DNA of 64,000 nt from Nocardioides sp. SLBN-35 (GTDB lineage: Bacteria; Actinomycetota; Actinomycetes; Propionibacteriales; Nocardioidaceae). A program made the position numbers and the translations under genes. The stretch is taken from assembly GCF_006715725.1 (NCBI RefSeq), contig NZ_VFNU01000001.1, positions 2,542,001 to 2,606,000 of the forward strand, written 5' to 3'. Of the stretch, positions 41,199 through 50,255 are shown one piece after another. Positions within the stretch are counted from its first letter, which is position 1. Every line of letters begins with the position of its first letter. The notes beneath the pieces were generated by a model. It was not told where the DNA came from and made no database searches. It saw nothing but the letters and a program-made list of their open reading frames with translations.

Positions 41199-42671
41199 AT
41201 GACGAGCACCCTCTCGACCCCCCTTGCGAGCTTCGACGACAACGCGCCCCAGGTCGCGGTCAACGACATCGGCTCCGAGGCGGACTTCCTGGCCGCCATC
41301 GACGCGACCATCAAGTACTTCAACGACGGCGACATCGTCGACGGCACCATCGTCAAGGTGGACCGTGACGAGGTTCTGCTGGACATCGGCTACAAGACCG
41401 AGGGCGTCATCCCCTCGCGTGAGCTGTCGATCAAGCACGACGTCGACCCGTCCGAGGTCGTCCAGGTGGGCGACAAGGTCGAGGCTCTCGTTCTCCAGAA
41501 GGAGGACAAGGAGGGTCGCCTGATCCTGTCCAAGAAGCGCGCCCAGTACGAGCGCGCCTGGGGCACGATCGAGGAGATCAAGGAGGCCGACGGCGTCGTC
41601 GAGGGCACCGTCATCGAGGTCGTCAAGGGCGGCCTCATCATCGACATCGGCCTGCGCGGCTTCCTGCCCGCCTCGCTCGTCGAGATGCGCCGGGTCCGCG
41701 ACCTGCAGCCCTACGTCGGTCAGACCCTCGAGGCCAAGATCATCGAGCTCGACAAGAACCGCAACAACGTGGTCCTGTCGCGCCGTGCCTGGCTCGAGCA
41801 GACCCAGTCCGAGGTCCGCCACGGCTTCCTCACCCAGCTCCAGAAGGGCCAGATCCGCAAGGGTGTCGTGTCCTCGATCGTCAACTTCGGTGCGTTCGTG
41901 GACCTCGGCGGCGTCGACGGTCTCGTCCACGTCTCGGAGCTGTCCTGGAAGCACATCGACCACCCGTCCGAGGTCGTCACCGTGGGTGACGAGGTCACCG
42001 TCGAGGTCCTCGACGTCGACATGGACCGCGAGCGTGTCTCCCTGTCGCTGAAGGCGACCCAGGAGGACCCGTGGCAGCACTTCGCCCGGACCCACCAGAT
42101 CGGTCAGATCGTCCCCGGCAAGGTCACCAAGCTGGTTCCCTTCGGCTCGTTCGTGCGGGTCGAGGAGGGCATCGAGGGCCTGGTCCACATCTCCGAGCTG
42201 GCCGAGCGCCACGTCGAGATCCCGGAGCAGGTCGTCCAGGTCGGCGACGACGTCATGGTCAAGATCATCGACATCGACCTCGAGCGTCGCCGGATCTCCC
42301 TCTCGCTCAAGCAGGCCAACGAGACCGCTGCCGCGGCGGACGTCGAGGAGTTCGACCCGACGCTGTACGGCATGGAGGCCACGTACGACGACCAGGGCAA
42401 CTACATCTACCCCGAGGGCTTCGACCCGGAGACGGGCGAGTGGCTCGAGGGCTTCGACGAGCAGCGTGCGAAGTGGGAGGAGCAGTACGCCAAGGCGCAC
42501 GCTCGCTGGGAGGCCCACGTCAAGCAGCAGGCCGACGCGAAGCAGGCCGAGATCGAGGCGGGCGAGTCCAGCTCGTACTCCTCCGCCCCGGCCGAGGACG
42601 CCACCGGCGGCTCGCTCGCGTCCGACGAGGCGCTGCAGGCGCTTCGCGAGAAGCTGACCGGCGGCAACTGA
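41199..42671 (+). CDS. rpsA: 30S ribosomal protein S1
   Basis: A 490-residue S1 with four S1/OB-fold RNA-binding domains, the usual actinobacterial form. It is recognised by DGTIVKVDRDEVLLDIGYKT, KGGLIIDIGLRGFLPASLV, GAFVDLGGVDGLVHVSELSW and VPFGSFVRVEEGIEGLVHIS. A long acidic, Gln/Ala-rich C-terminal tail follows. It brings mRNA to the ribosome and may act in trans-translation. ATG 41199 begins the conserved N-terminus; the longer reading upstream overlaps a divergent gene and was rejected. A terminator follows 27 bases after the stop. Confidence 0.97.
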   Translation: MTSTLSTPLASFDDNAPQVAVNDIGSEADFLAAIDATIKYFNDGDIVDGTIVKVDRDEVLLDIGYKTEGVIPSRELSIKHDVDPSEVVQVGDKVEALVLQKEDKEGRLILSKKRAQYERAWGTIEEIKEADGVVEGTVIEVVKGGLIIDIGLRGFLPASLVEMRRVRDLQPYVGQTLEAKIIELDKNRNNVVLSRRAWLEQTQSEVRHGFLTQLQKGQIRKGVVSSIVNFGAFVDLGGVDGLVHVSELSWKHIDHPSEVVTVGDEVTVEVLDVDMDRERVSLSLKATQEDPWQHFARTHQIGQIVPGKVTKLVPFGSFVRVEEGIEGLVHISELAERHVEIPEQVVQVGDDVMVKIIDIDLERRRISLSLKQANETAAAADVEEFDPTLYGMEATYDDQGNYIYPEGFDPETGEWLEGFDEQRAKWEEQYAKAHARWEAHVKQQADAKQAEIEAGESSSYSSAPAEDATGGSLASDEALQALREKLTGGN

Positions 42672-42698
42672 TCGCCCCACGCTTCACCGCAGCAACCA

Positions 42699-42738
42699 CG
42701 AAGGCCCCGACCGTACGGTCGGGGCCTTCGGGTCTTTC
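42699..42738. terminator. Bidirectional terminator after rpsA
   Basis: A perfect 32-base palindrome (42699-42714 with 42715-42730) followed on the plus strand by GGTCTTTCTGG. It separates rpsA from the convergent DUF418 gene. Confidence 0.88.
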
Positions 42739-42746
42739 TGGCTGTC

Positions 42747-43895
42747 TCAGCGGTGGCCGTAGGTGAGCCGGCGCAGGACCTTCTCGGCCGGGCCGGGGTG
42801 GTCGCGCCTGTGGAGGCCGGCGGCGAGCGCCACGGAGGCGAGCCAGACGCCGACCGCGGCGAGCACCGCGAAGGCGGTGTGGCCGCCGAGGTCGAGGGCG
42901 AAGGGCGCGAACAGGACCAGCCAGCACACCGACTGGAGCAGGTAGCCGGACAGGGAGCGCTGACCGAGAGCGGCCACGGCGCCGACTCGTCCCGTGCGGG
43001 AGAGGCGGGCGCCGAGGAGGGCGAGGGCGGCGATGTAGCCGGGCCCGGCGTACTCGCCGCTGACGTCGTGGAGCAGGGCGAGGATGTCGACGGTGCCGGC
43101 GGCCGGGTGGAGGACGCCGGCGGCGACGAGGGCGTAGGGGAGTCCGCCGAGGACCGCGATGCCGAGGCCGATGACCGCGGTGCGGACGAGCAGGGTGCGG
43201 TGCTGGTCGACGTTCTCGAGGATCCGACGCCGAGCCGCCCAGATCCCGAGCCAGACGATGACGATGGCCGGCAGCACGGAGAGCGTGTGGGCGGGCCACT
43301 CGGCGAGCCGGTCGCCGATGGAGGCGCGGTAGGAGTCCGCGGCGAGCGAGGGGTTCGGTGAGTTGACCAGCCCGGCGCCGCCGGACCAGTCGTGGGTGGC
43401 GGCGAGGACCGGGAGCACGACGAGGTAGATCGACTGCAGTCCCCACAGCCACAGCACCGCCCGGTGGAAGCGGTCGGTGCGGCGCACGAGCAGGAAGGTC
43501 GCGGCCAGGCCCAGCAGCCCGTACGCGCCGAGGAAGTCGCCGAAGTAGAGCAGGCCCGCGTGCACGAGGCCGAAGCCGACCAGCCAGGCGTTGCGCCGGA
43601 CGAGGACCCGCCGGGGGTCGGCGCCGGCACGCTCCTGGCGCCGGGCGATCTGGACCAGGCCGTAGCCGAACATGATCGCGAAGACGGGATAGGCCCGGCT
43701 GTCGACGAGCAGGGAGAGCCCGAAGTTGAGGACCCTGGCGATGCCGTGCGGGTCGGGGTCGAGGCCGGGCTGGCCGGCGAAGGCGCAGTTGCCTGCGTTG
43801 GCGAGCGCGATGAACAGCAGCATCGCGCCACGGATCAGGTCGGGGGCGAGCGCACGCTCGCTGCGTCGGGTGGGCCCGAGAGTGGTGGTGGTCAT
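42747..43895 (-). CDS. DUF418-family membrane protein
   Basis: A 382-residue polytopic protein of the DUF418/YeiB type. It has the N-terminal DLIRGAMLLFIALANAGN and the FAIMFGYGLVQIARRQ loop. The C-terminal DUF418 region contains GRVGAVAALGQRSLSGYLLQ, the conserved family block. Members have been linked to transport or to acyl transfer, but no activity is proven. GGAG lies before the ATG. The gene is the first of a leftward unit that ends at the rpsA terminator. Confidence 0.83.
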   Translation of the reverse strand: MTTTTLGPTRRSERALAPDLIRGAMLLFIALANAGNCAFAGQPGLDPDPHGIARVLNFGLSLLVDSRAYPVFAIMFGYGLVQIARRQERAGADPRRVLVRRNAWLVGFGLVHAGLLYFGDFLGAYGLLGLAATFLLVRRTDRFHRAVLWLWGLQSIYLVVLPVLAATHDWSGGAGLVNSPNPSLAADSYRASIGDRLAEWPAHTLSVLPAIVIVWLGIWAARRRILENVDQHRTLLVRTAVIGLGIAVLGGLPYALVAAGVLHPAAGTVDILALLHDVSGEYAGPGYIAALALLGARLSRTGRVGAVAALGQRSLSGYLLQSVCWLVLFAPFALDLGGHTAFAVLAAVGVWLASVALAAGLHRRDHPGPAEKVLRRLTYGHR

Positions 43896-43982
43896 GGCTC
43901 CACGCTCGTCGCCGCAGGCGGTGACCGCGCGGAGTCCAGGCCCCGAACCGGAGGTGGGGATATCCCCACCTGCCCGTGCGGG

Positions 43983-44105
43983 TCAGTCGAACCAGGTGGG
44001 CTGCTGGCGGATGAGCAGCCCGTCGCGGTGTGCCCAGTGGAGGAGCCCGCCGAGCCCGGCGAGAAGCAGGAGGAGGATCAGTGCGATGGTCATGGCAGAA
44101 ATCAT
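43983..44105 (-). CDS. Possible 40-residue single-helix membrane peptide
   Basis: A short reading frame encoding MISAMTIALILLLLLAGLGG-type hydrophobic sequence followed by a polar tail LLIRQQPTWFD. A second ATG at 44093 would give 36 residues. SD support is weak (AGGAA about 16 bases upstream of the first ATG). It lies in the gap between the DUF418 gene and the divergent GlxA-type regulator. The clean helix-plus-charged-tail layout is why it is listed, with low confidence. Confidence 0.4.
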   Translation of the reverse strand: MISAMTIALILLLLLAGLGGLLHWAHRDGLLIRQQPTWFD

Positions 44106-44120
44106 GCTCTGGCGCAGTTC

Positions 44121-44182
44121 CTGCCACCAGTGGCAGAAAAGACGCACTGCATTGATTATCTGCCACTCTGCTGCGAGAGTGG
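44121..44182. promoter_or_regulatory. Two inverted repeats upstream of the GlxA-type regulator
   Basis: CTGCCAC (44121-44127) and GTGGCAG (44130-44136) form a 7-bp palindrome with a 2-base centre. A second repeat is CCACTCT (44163-44169) and AGAGTGG (44176-44182), and CTGCCAC also recurs at 44160-44166. The AT-rich ATTGATTAT at 44151-44159 between them is a plausible -10 region. These are probable operators for the adjacent regulator. Confidence 0.6.
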
Positions 44183-44186
44183 TCCG

Positions 44187-45128
44187 GTGCTGACCAACGT
44201 GGCCGTGATCGCCTTCGACGGCGTCGCTCCGTTCGAGCTGGGGATCCTGTGCGAGGCCTTCGGGATCGACCGCACCGACGACGGCGTGCCGGCGATCGAC
44301 TTCGCCGTGTGCGCCGAGGACGACCGCCCGATGCGCACCTCGATGGGCTTCACCCTGCAGGCCGCCCACGGTCTCGACCGGGTCGCCGAGGCCGATCTGG
44401 TGGCGATCCCCGCGATCAAGAACGGCGATGCGTCGCCGGCCGTCCTCGACGCGATCCGCGCCGCCCACGACCGCGGTGCCCGGCTGATGTCGGTCTGCAG
44501 TGGCTCCTTCGTGCTCGGCCAGGCCGGCCTGCTCGACGGCCGCGAGTGCACGACGCACTGGATGCACACCGAGCGGCTGCAGCGCGAGTACCCGCTCGCG
44601 AAGGTGATCCCCGAGGTCCTCTACGTCGACGCGGGCCAGGTGGTCACCGGCGCCGGCAGTGCGGCCGGGCTCGACGCCGCGCTGCACATCTGGCGCCAGG
44701 AGTACGGCGCCGGCATCGCCAACATCGTCGCGCGTCGGGCCGTCGTGCCGCCGTACCGCGACGGGGGACAGGCCCAGTACATCGCCCGCGCCGTGCCCGA
44801 CTGCGACGCCGACACGCTCCGCCCGCTGCTCACCTGGATCCTGGAGAACCTCGGCGAGGACCACTCCGTCGAGGCGCTCGCCAAGCGCGCGCTGATGTCG
44901 CCACGCACCTTCGCCCGCCGCTTCCGCGACGAGACCGGAACGACCCCGCACCACTGGGTCACCCGGCAGCGGGTCAGTGCCGCCGAGGAGCTGCTGGAGC
45001 GCACCGAGCAGCCGGTCGAGTGGATCGCCGGCGAGGTCGGCTTCGGCAACGCCGCGACGCTGCGCCACCACTTCGTGCGGGTCCGCGGCGTCAGCCCGCA
45101 GAGCTACCGCCGCCAGTTCGCCTGCTGA
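44187..45128 (+). CDS. GlxA-family transcriptional regulator (DJ-1/PfpI plus AraC HTH)
   Basis: A 313-residue activator-type protein. The N-terminal DJ-1/PfpI-like domain (about 1-190) carries the nucleophile-elbow cysteine in LMSVCSGSFVLGQAGLLDG and THWMHTERL. The C-terminal AraC-type DNA-binding domain (about 210-313) has EALAKRALMSPRTFARRFRD and VGFGNAATLRHHFVRVRGVS. Members regulate arginine, betaine or amine catabolism. GTG 44187 is chosen as the start of the conserved fold, with weak GAGAG 7 bases upstream. A PucR gene follows after 11 bases. Confidence 0.88.
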   Translation: MLTNVAVIAFDGVAPFELGILCEAFGIDRTDDGVPAIDFAVCAEDDRPMRTSMGFTLQAAHGLDRVAEADLVAIPAIKNGDASPAVLDAIRAAHDRGARLMSVCSGSFVLGQAGLLDGRECTTHWMHTERLQREYPLAKVIPEVLYVDAGQVVTGAGSAAGLDAALHIWRQEYGAGIANIVARRAVVPPYRDGGQAQYIARAVPDCDADTLRPLLTWILENLGEDHSVEALAKRALMSPRTFARRFRDETGTTPHHWVTRQRVSAAEELLERTEQPVEWIAGEVGFGNAATLRHHFVRVRGVSPQSYRRQFAC

Positions 45129-45139
45129 GCGGGGCGGAC

Positions 45140-46492
45140 GTGCTGCTCCACGAGCTGCTCGACGACCCGGCGCTCGGTCTCGAGGTCCTGGTCCCCGGTG
45201 CTGTGGACCGGGAGGTGCGCATGGTGCACAGCATCGAGGTCGCCGACCCGGGGGAGTTCCTCCGTGGTGGCGAGGTCGTGCTGACCACCGGTGCCTGGCA
45301 GCGACTCGGTCAGGCGCCCGCGGCATGGGTGGACGAGGTCGCCGATGCCGGTGCGATCGCGATCGGCTTCGGCCGGCTCGCAGCCGACGACGAGGCGCCC
45401 GCCGACCTGGTGGCCGCCGCCGCGGCGCGCGGGCTGACCTGCTTCGCCGTACCCGTCGCGGTGCCCTTCGTCCAGGTGGCGGAGGTGTTCGTCGCCGCCA
45501 AGCGGGTCGAGTGGGAGGCGCCGCTGCGCCGCCAGCTCGAGCACCACGGCGCCATCGTGGCCGCGCTGCGCGCCGAACGGGGTGTCGACTCGGTGCTGCG
45601 CGTGCTGCGTCGCCGGCTCGGCATCGAGGTCGCCGTCGTCGCCGGTACGACGACCCACGGCCCGGTCCCCGAGGGCGGCTGTCCGGTCACGCTGATCGGT
45701 GAGGGGCTCGCCGACGCGTCACTGGTGCTCCCGCGCCCGCTCGCCGCGCTCGACGTCGACGTCCAGGCCGCCGTCTCCAGTGCGATGCCCTTCCTGGCGC
45801 TGGAGCTGGAGCGGGAGCGGGCGGTGCGTGCCACCGAGCAGCGCTACGCCCGGGAGGTCGTCGAGTGGATCGCCACCGGCGCACCGGCCGCGACGGTGAC
45901 CGCGCGGCTCGAGGCGCTGGGTGTCCCTCTCGGCCGCATGCTGCGCTGCGTGGTCGCCCGGGGCGTGACCCCGGCTGCGGTCGCGGCCGCGCTGGCGCCG
46001 TACCTCGTCGTGGAGCGGGCCGATGACGTCGTGTGCCTCGTGGGGGACGACGTCGCCCGGGTGCCGGTCGTGGGCTATGTCGGTGTCGGACAGGCCGCTG
46101 CCGCGGAGGACCTGCGGGTCAGCCTGCTCCAGGCGCGGCACGCGGCCGACGCCCTGGTGGCACGCGGTGTCGAGGGCTGGCTGACCCACGAGGAGCTCGC
46201 CAGCCCGGCGGTGCTGCTCGCCGCACAGGACCCGGCGGTGCTGCAGGCGCTGGCCCGCACGGTGCTCGGCGGGGTGCTCGACAGCGACCGCGACCGTGGG
46301 ACCGAGCTGGTCGCCACCCTGCGTGCCTTCCTCGACGGCGGCGGGCGCTGGCAGGAGACGGCCGACGCGCTGCACGTGCACATCAACACGCTGCGCCACC
46401 GGATGAAGCGCGTCGAGGAGCTGACCGGACGCTCGCTGGCCTCCACCGCCGACCGGGTCGACCTCTTCCTGGCGCTGCGCGCCCTGCCCTGA
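45140..46492 (+). CDS. PucR-family transcriptional regulator
   Basis: A 450-residue regulator. The N-terminal PucR domain (about 1-130) has VHSIEVADPGEFLRGGEVVL, the usual ligand-sensing part of purine and amine regulators. A GGDEF-like middle region follows, and the C-terminal HTH is WQETADALHVHINTLRHRMK. The GTG start lies 11 bases after the GlxA-type gene, with GCGGGG upstream. The intergenic palindromes directly downstream, in front of the amine oxidase gene, are likely targets. Confidence 0.87.
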   Translation: MLLHELLDDPALGLEVLVPGAVDREVRMVHSIEVADPGEFLRGGEVVLTTGAWQRLGQAPAAWVDEVADAGAIAIGFGRLAADDEAPADLVAAAAARGLTCFAVPVAVPFVQVAEVFVAAKRVEWEAPLRRQLEHHGAIVAALRAERGVDSVLRVLRRRLGIEVAVVAGTTTHGPVPEGGCPVTLIGEGLADASLVLPRPLAALDVDVQAAVSSAMPFLALELERERAVRATEQRYAREVVEWIATGAPAATVTARLEALGVPLGRMLRCVVARGVTPAAVAAALAPYLVVERADDVVCLVGDDVARVPVVGYVGVGQAAAAEDLRVSLLQARHAADALVARGVEGWLTHEELASPAVLLAAQDPAVLQALARTVLGGVLDSDRDRGTELVATLRAFLDGGGRWQETADALHVHINTLRHRMKRVEELTGRSLASTADRVDLFLALRALP

Positions 46493-46494
46493 GG

Positions 46495-46535
46495 TGGAGG
46501 ATCCTCCAACGCTGGTCGACGAGATTGGAGGATCC
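46495..46535. promoter_or_regulatory. Triple TGGAGGATCC operator in front of the amine oxidase gene
   Basis: TGGAGGATCCTCCA (46495-46508) is a perfect 14-base palindrome. GGATCCTCCAA (46499-46509) and TTGGAGGATCC (46525-46535) form a second, 11-bp inverted repeat with a 15-base spacer. Thus TGGAGGATCC occurs three times in alternating orientation between the PucR gene and the oxidase gene. Confidence 0.75.
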
Positions 46536-46603
46536 GACCCTGCCCTCCGGGCGTGGCATGGGTCATCCTGAACGGGCATTCAGTTTTCGACCAGGAGCGC
46601 CCG

Positions 46604-47926
46604 ATGAACCAACCGCACTACGACGTCATCGTGATCGGCGCCGGCTTCTCCGGCCTGACCGCGGCCCGCGAGCTGGGGGAGGCCGGCCGGAGCGTCCTCG
46701 TCCTGGAGGCGCGTGACCGGATCGGCGGCTCCACCTGGTACCGCACCGACCTGCTCGGCGGCGTCGGCCTGGAGATGGGCGGCACCTGGATCGTCCCGCA
46801 GCAGACCCACGTCTGGGGTGAGGTGGAGCGCTACGGCGTACCGATCCAGGACTCGGTGCTCCCGGACCGGATGACCTGGTCGGACCACGGCAAGGTGCTC
46901 GAGACACTGCTGCCCTGCACGCCCGCGGAGTACGGCGACCTCGAGCACGCCGTGCGCCAGCTGCTCGCCGCCGGCGACCGCCTCGACTACACCCGGCCGC
47001 TGTCCGAGCAGGACCTCGCGGACCTCGACGTGCCGATCGAGGAGTGGGCCGACAGCGTCGGGATGAAGGGCAACGCCCGCGAGCTGCTGATCTCGTGGTT
47101 CTGCGGCTGCGCGAACGCGCACGAGTCGATCGGCTCGGCGCTCGACATCATCCGTTGGTGCGCCTCGATGGACAACTCGCTGTGGGGCATGGTCCAGGCC
47201 TCGGTGCTGGGCCACACCTTCACCGACGGCACCCGGTCGCTGGCCGACGCGATCCGCGCGGACCTGGCCGGTGAGCTGAAGCTGTCCTCCCCGGTGCGCT
47301 CGGTCGTGCAGGACGCCGACGGCGTGACGGTGACCTACGACGGCGGCACCGCCACCGCCGGGCGGGTCCTGGTGACGGTGCCGATCGGCGTACTCAAGGA
47401 CATCGCGTGGGAGCCCGCGCTTCCCGCCGACAAGCTCGCCGCCTCGCAGGAGAACCACGCCGGCCAGGGCCAGAAGGTCTGGGCGCTGGCGACGAACGTG
47501 CCCGACGACATCAGCGGCTACGGCTGGGGCACGTCGTTCGACTACGTCGGCGCGATGCACGAGTCGCCCGAGGGCACCGTGCTCGTCTGCTTCGCGCCCG
47601 AGCACGACCGAGTCGACGCGAGCGACCTCGCCGACGTCCAGCGCGCCGTACGGGAGTACGCGCCGGACGCCGTCGTCGTGGACGCCGCCACCCACGACTG
47701 GGTGCACGACGAGTTCTCGTACGGCACCTGGGCGACCTTCCGGGCCGGCCAGTTCGCGAAGTACGAGCAGGCGCTGGCCCGCCCCGAGGGCCGGGTGCAC
47801 TTCACCGGCTCGCACACCGCGACCCGGTGGCGCGCCTTCATTGACGGCGCCATCGAGTCGGGGAAGCGTGGAGCCCGCGAGATCATGGACGCAGCAGACA
47901 ACCAGAGCCAGGGAGGCGCAGCATGA
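46604..47926 (+). CDS. Flavin amine oxidase, probable putrescine oxidase
   Basis: A 440-residue FAD-dependent amine oxidase. The dinucleotide-binding motif is [21 protein letters not shown], followed by [15 protein letters not shown]. The C-terminal FAD-contact block reads [20 protein letters not shown]. Length and the absence of a signal peptide match the cytosolic putrescine/monoamine oxidases of Micrococcus and Rhodococcus, which turn putrescine into 4-aminobutanal, NH3 and H2O2. Tyramine-type substrates are also possible. ATG 46604 has AGGAG 7 bases upstream; the longer reading was rejected. The stop overlaps the agmatinase-family start in ATGA, which supports a polyamine substrate. Confidence 0.82.
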   Translation: MNQPHYDVIVIGAGFSGLTAARELGEAGRSVLVLEARDRIGGSTWYRTDLLGGVGLEMGGTWIVPQQTHVWGEVERYGVPIQDSVLPDRMTWSDHGKVLETLLPCTPAEYGDLEHAVRQLLAAGDRLDYTRPLSEQDLADLDVPIEEWADSVGMKGNARELLISWFCGCANAHESIGSALDIIRWCASMDNSLWGMVQASVLGHTFTDGTRSLADAIRADLAGELKLSSPVRSVVQDADGVTVTYDGGTATAGRVLVTVPIGVLKDIAWEPALPADKLAASQENHAGQGQKVWALATNVPDDISGYGWGTSFDYVGAMHESPEGTVLVCFAPEHDRVDASDLADVQRAVREYAPDAVVVDAATHDWVHDEFSYGTWATFRAGQFAKYEQALARPEGRVHFTGSHTATRWRAFIDGAIESGKRGAREIMDAADNQSQGGAA

Positions 47927-48861
47927 CCGTCGGACCCGTCGACGCGACCCAGATCCCGCGGTACGCGGGGGACACCACCTTCGCGCGCCTGCCGCGGCTC
48001 AGTGACGTCGGCGACGCCGACACCCTCGTGTGGGGCGTGCCGTTCGACGGCGGCGTCTCCTACCGGCCCGGCGCCCGCTTCGGCCCGAACCACATCCGCC
48101 AGTCCTCGCGGCTGCTGCGTCCCTACAACCCCGCCAACGACAGCGAGCCCTTCGCCCGGGCACAGGTCGCCGACGCCGGTGACCTCGGCGCCAACCCGTT
48201 CTCGCTCGACGAGGCGATCGCCTCCATCGAGGCCGGCGCCCGCGAGCTGTCCGGTACCTCGCGCACCCTGCTCACCATCGGCGGCGACCACACCATCGCC
48301 CTGCCGCTGCTGCGGGTCCAGGCCGAGCGGCACGGGCCGATCGCCGTCCTCCACTTCGACGCACACCTCGACACGTGGGACACCTACTTCGGCGCGCCGT
48401 ACACCCACGGCACGCCGTTCCGGCGCGCCTCCGAGGAGGGGCTGATCGACTTCACCCACGCGATGCACATGGGCATCCGCGGGCCGCTCTACAGCAAGCT
48501 CGACCTCGACGAGTCCGAGGCGCTCGGCTTCTCCGCCGTCCACGCCCGCGACTTCGTGCGCTCGCCCATCGACGACATCATCAACCGGATGCGCGAGCGC
48601 CTCGGCGACCGCCCCGTCTACGTGTCGCTCGACATCGACGTCCTCGACCCCGCCTTCGCGCCCGGCACCGGCACCCCCGAGGCCGGCGGCCTCTCCAGCG
48701 CCCAGCTGCTCGAGGTGCTGCGCGGCCTCGAGGGTCTCAACGTCGTCGGCGCCGACATCGTTGAGGTGTCCCCGGCGTACGACCACGCCGAGATCACCGG
48801 CATCGCCGCCGCCCACGTCGCCTACGAGCTGTTGTCGGTGCTGCCGGGCAAGCCCGCCTGA
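47923..48861 (+). CDS. speB: Ureohydrolase, agmatinase type
   Basis: A 312-residue binuclear-manganese ureohydrolase. The metal ligands appear in [29 protein letters not shown] and [18 protein letters not shown]. In the family these hydrolyse agmatine to putrescine and urea; a guanidinobutyrase is the main alternative. GGGAGG precedes the ATG, which overlaps the amine oxidase stop. The two enzymes form successive steps: agmatine to putrescine to 4-aminobutanal. Confidence 0.85.
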   Translation: MTVGPVDATQIPRYAGDTTFARLPRLSDVGDADTLVWGVPFDGGVSYRPGARFGPNHIRQSSRLLRPYNPANDSEPFARAQVADAGDLGANPFSLDEAIASIEAGARELSGTSRTLLTIGGDHTIALPLLRVQAERHGPIAVLHFDAHLDTWDTYFGAPYTHGTPFRRASEEGLIDFTHAMHMGIRGPLYSKLDLDESEALGFSAVHARDFVRSPIDDIINRMRERLGDRPVYVSLDIDVLDPAFAPGTGTPEAGGLSSAQLLEVLRGLEGLNVVGADIVEVSPAYDHAEITGIAAAHVAYELLSVLPGKPA

Positions 48862-48924
48862 CCCTCGTCGGCCCGGGGGCGGGACGCGGGGGTTTGTGTC
48901 GGACCCCTCGTGTTCGATCGGGGC

Positions 48925-50247
48925 ATGGTCACCGATCGGGCGGTGGCAGACCTGAAGGGTCTGCCTGCAGTGGGGGTCCTCGACTTCGTCGAGGCTGCTC
49001 ATGCTGCCCGGGTGGAGGCCGAACGCCGGATCCTGCAGGCGGCCTACCAGTGGGCGGTGCTGCACCATCCTGATCGGCTTCCTGTCTCGGATCGACGTGG
49101 CCGGACGCGTGCTCGTCGGGTCGGCGGAGCGGGCACTCCGTTGATCACCGAGCATGCGGCCGCTGCCTTCGGCGCGCGGATCCAGACGAGTCCGTACGGC
49201 GCACGCCGGCTGATCGCGGACGCGGTCGACCTGGTGCTGCGGCTGCCGAAGCTGTGGGCCGGCGTGCAGGCCGGGACGGTGCGGGTCTCGCACGCGCGAT
49301 GGGTGGCTGCGGCGACCCGCGAGCTCGCCGTCGACGAAGCAGGGTGGGTCGACGGCGAGGTGGTCCAGGTCGCGGACGGCCGACTGGCGTGGTCCCGCTT
49401 CGAGCTGCTGGTCCAAGGCAAGGTCGCCGCCGCGGCGCCCGAGCTGGCCCGCGTCCGTGAGCAAGCAGCCGCCAAGGAGCGCTGTGCACGGGCCTCGCGG
49501 GTCAACCTGCACGGCATGGCGACCTTCACCATCCGCGCCGATGCCGTGACCATCGCGGGCATCGACGCCGCGGTCACGGCGGTCGCGGAGCGGTTGAAGG
49601 GCGCGATGCCCGATGCCGCGCTCAACGATCGTCGGGTCGCGGCTGCTGCGTTGTTGCTCAACCCCGCCGCCCACCGCGACCTCGACGAGGTGGACGCGAC
49701 AGCGGGCCCGGTGAAGGTGCGGGCCAAGGTCTACCTCCACCTCTACGCCGACTCACCGGTCGCCCGGCTCGAGGGCCATGGACCGGTCACGGTCGGCCGG
49801 ATCGTCGAGCTGCTGGCCGGCACCGCCGCGCGAGTGCAGGTGACGCCGGTCCTCGATCTTGCGGGGATGGCGCCGGTCGACGCCTACGAGATCCCCGCCC
49901 GCATGCGTGAGGCGGTCCACCTGGTCCATCCCGGCGACGTGTTCCCGTTCGCGGCCAACACCGGCCGGCGGATGGACCTGGACCATGCCGTCCCTCACGC
50001 CCAGGGCGGTCCGACGAGTGTCGACAACCTCGCGCCGCTGACGCGGACCCATCACCGGATCAAGACCCATGCCGGCTGGCACGTACGACATCCGTTCCCC
50101 GGGATCGTGATCTGGCGCGATCCCTACGGGGCTCACTACCTGGTCGATCCGAGCGGCACACGACGCATCACCGCCCCGCGGGCGGATGAGGTACCGACGC
50201 GCGCCGACATCATGGTGACGACGTTGCTGCTCGACAACGCCGCCTGA
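48925..50247 (+). CDS. DUF222 and HNH endonuclease domain protein (13E12 family)
   Basis: A 440-residue member of the multicopy actinobacterial 13E12 repeat family. Residues about 20-330 are the DUF222 domain with many Ala/Arg-rich helices. The C-terminal HNH nuclease reads MDLDHAVPHAQGGPTSVDN and LAPLTRTHHRIKTHAGW, with the metal-binding His-Asn-His set intact. I chose ATG 48925; GTG 48910 is also in frame. There is no SD, and TTCGAT lies six bases before the ATG. It separates the agmatinase operon from an unrelated leftward gene group. Family copies are often mobile or recombining. Confidence 0.85.
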   Translation: MVTDRAVADLKGLPAVGVLDFVEAAHAARVEAERRILQAAYQWAVLHHPDRLPVSDRRGRTRARRVGGAGTPLITEHAAAAFGARIQTSPYGARRLIADAVDLVLRLPKLWAGVQAGTVRVSHARWVAAATRELAVDEAGWVDGEVVQVADGRLAWSRFELLVQGKVAAAAPELARVREQAAAKERCARASRVNLHGMATFTIRADAVTIAGIDAAVTAVAERLKGAMPDAALNDRRVAAAALLLNPAAHRDLDEVDATAGPVKVRAKVYLHLYADSPVARLEGHGPVTVGRIVELLAGTAARVQVTPVLDLAGMAPVDAYEIPARMREAVHLVHPGDVFPFAANTGRRMDLDHAVPHAQGGPTSVDNLAPLTRTHHRIKTHAGWHVRHPFPGIVIWRDPYGAHYLVDPSGTRRITAPRADEVPTRADIMVTTLLLDNAA

Positions 50248-50255
50248 GACGCCGG

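Noticed and set aside
47923..48861. Arginase or formimidoylglutamase instead of agmatinase
   Set aside because: The spacing of the metal motifs and the neighbouring putrescine-oxidase-like gene favour agmatinase; guanidinobutyrase remains possible and is noted in the entry.
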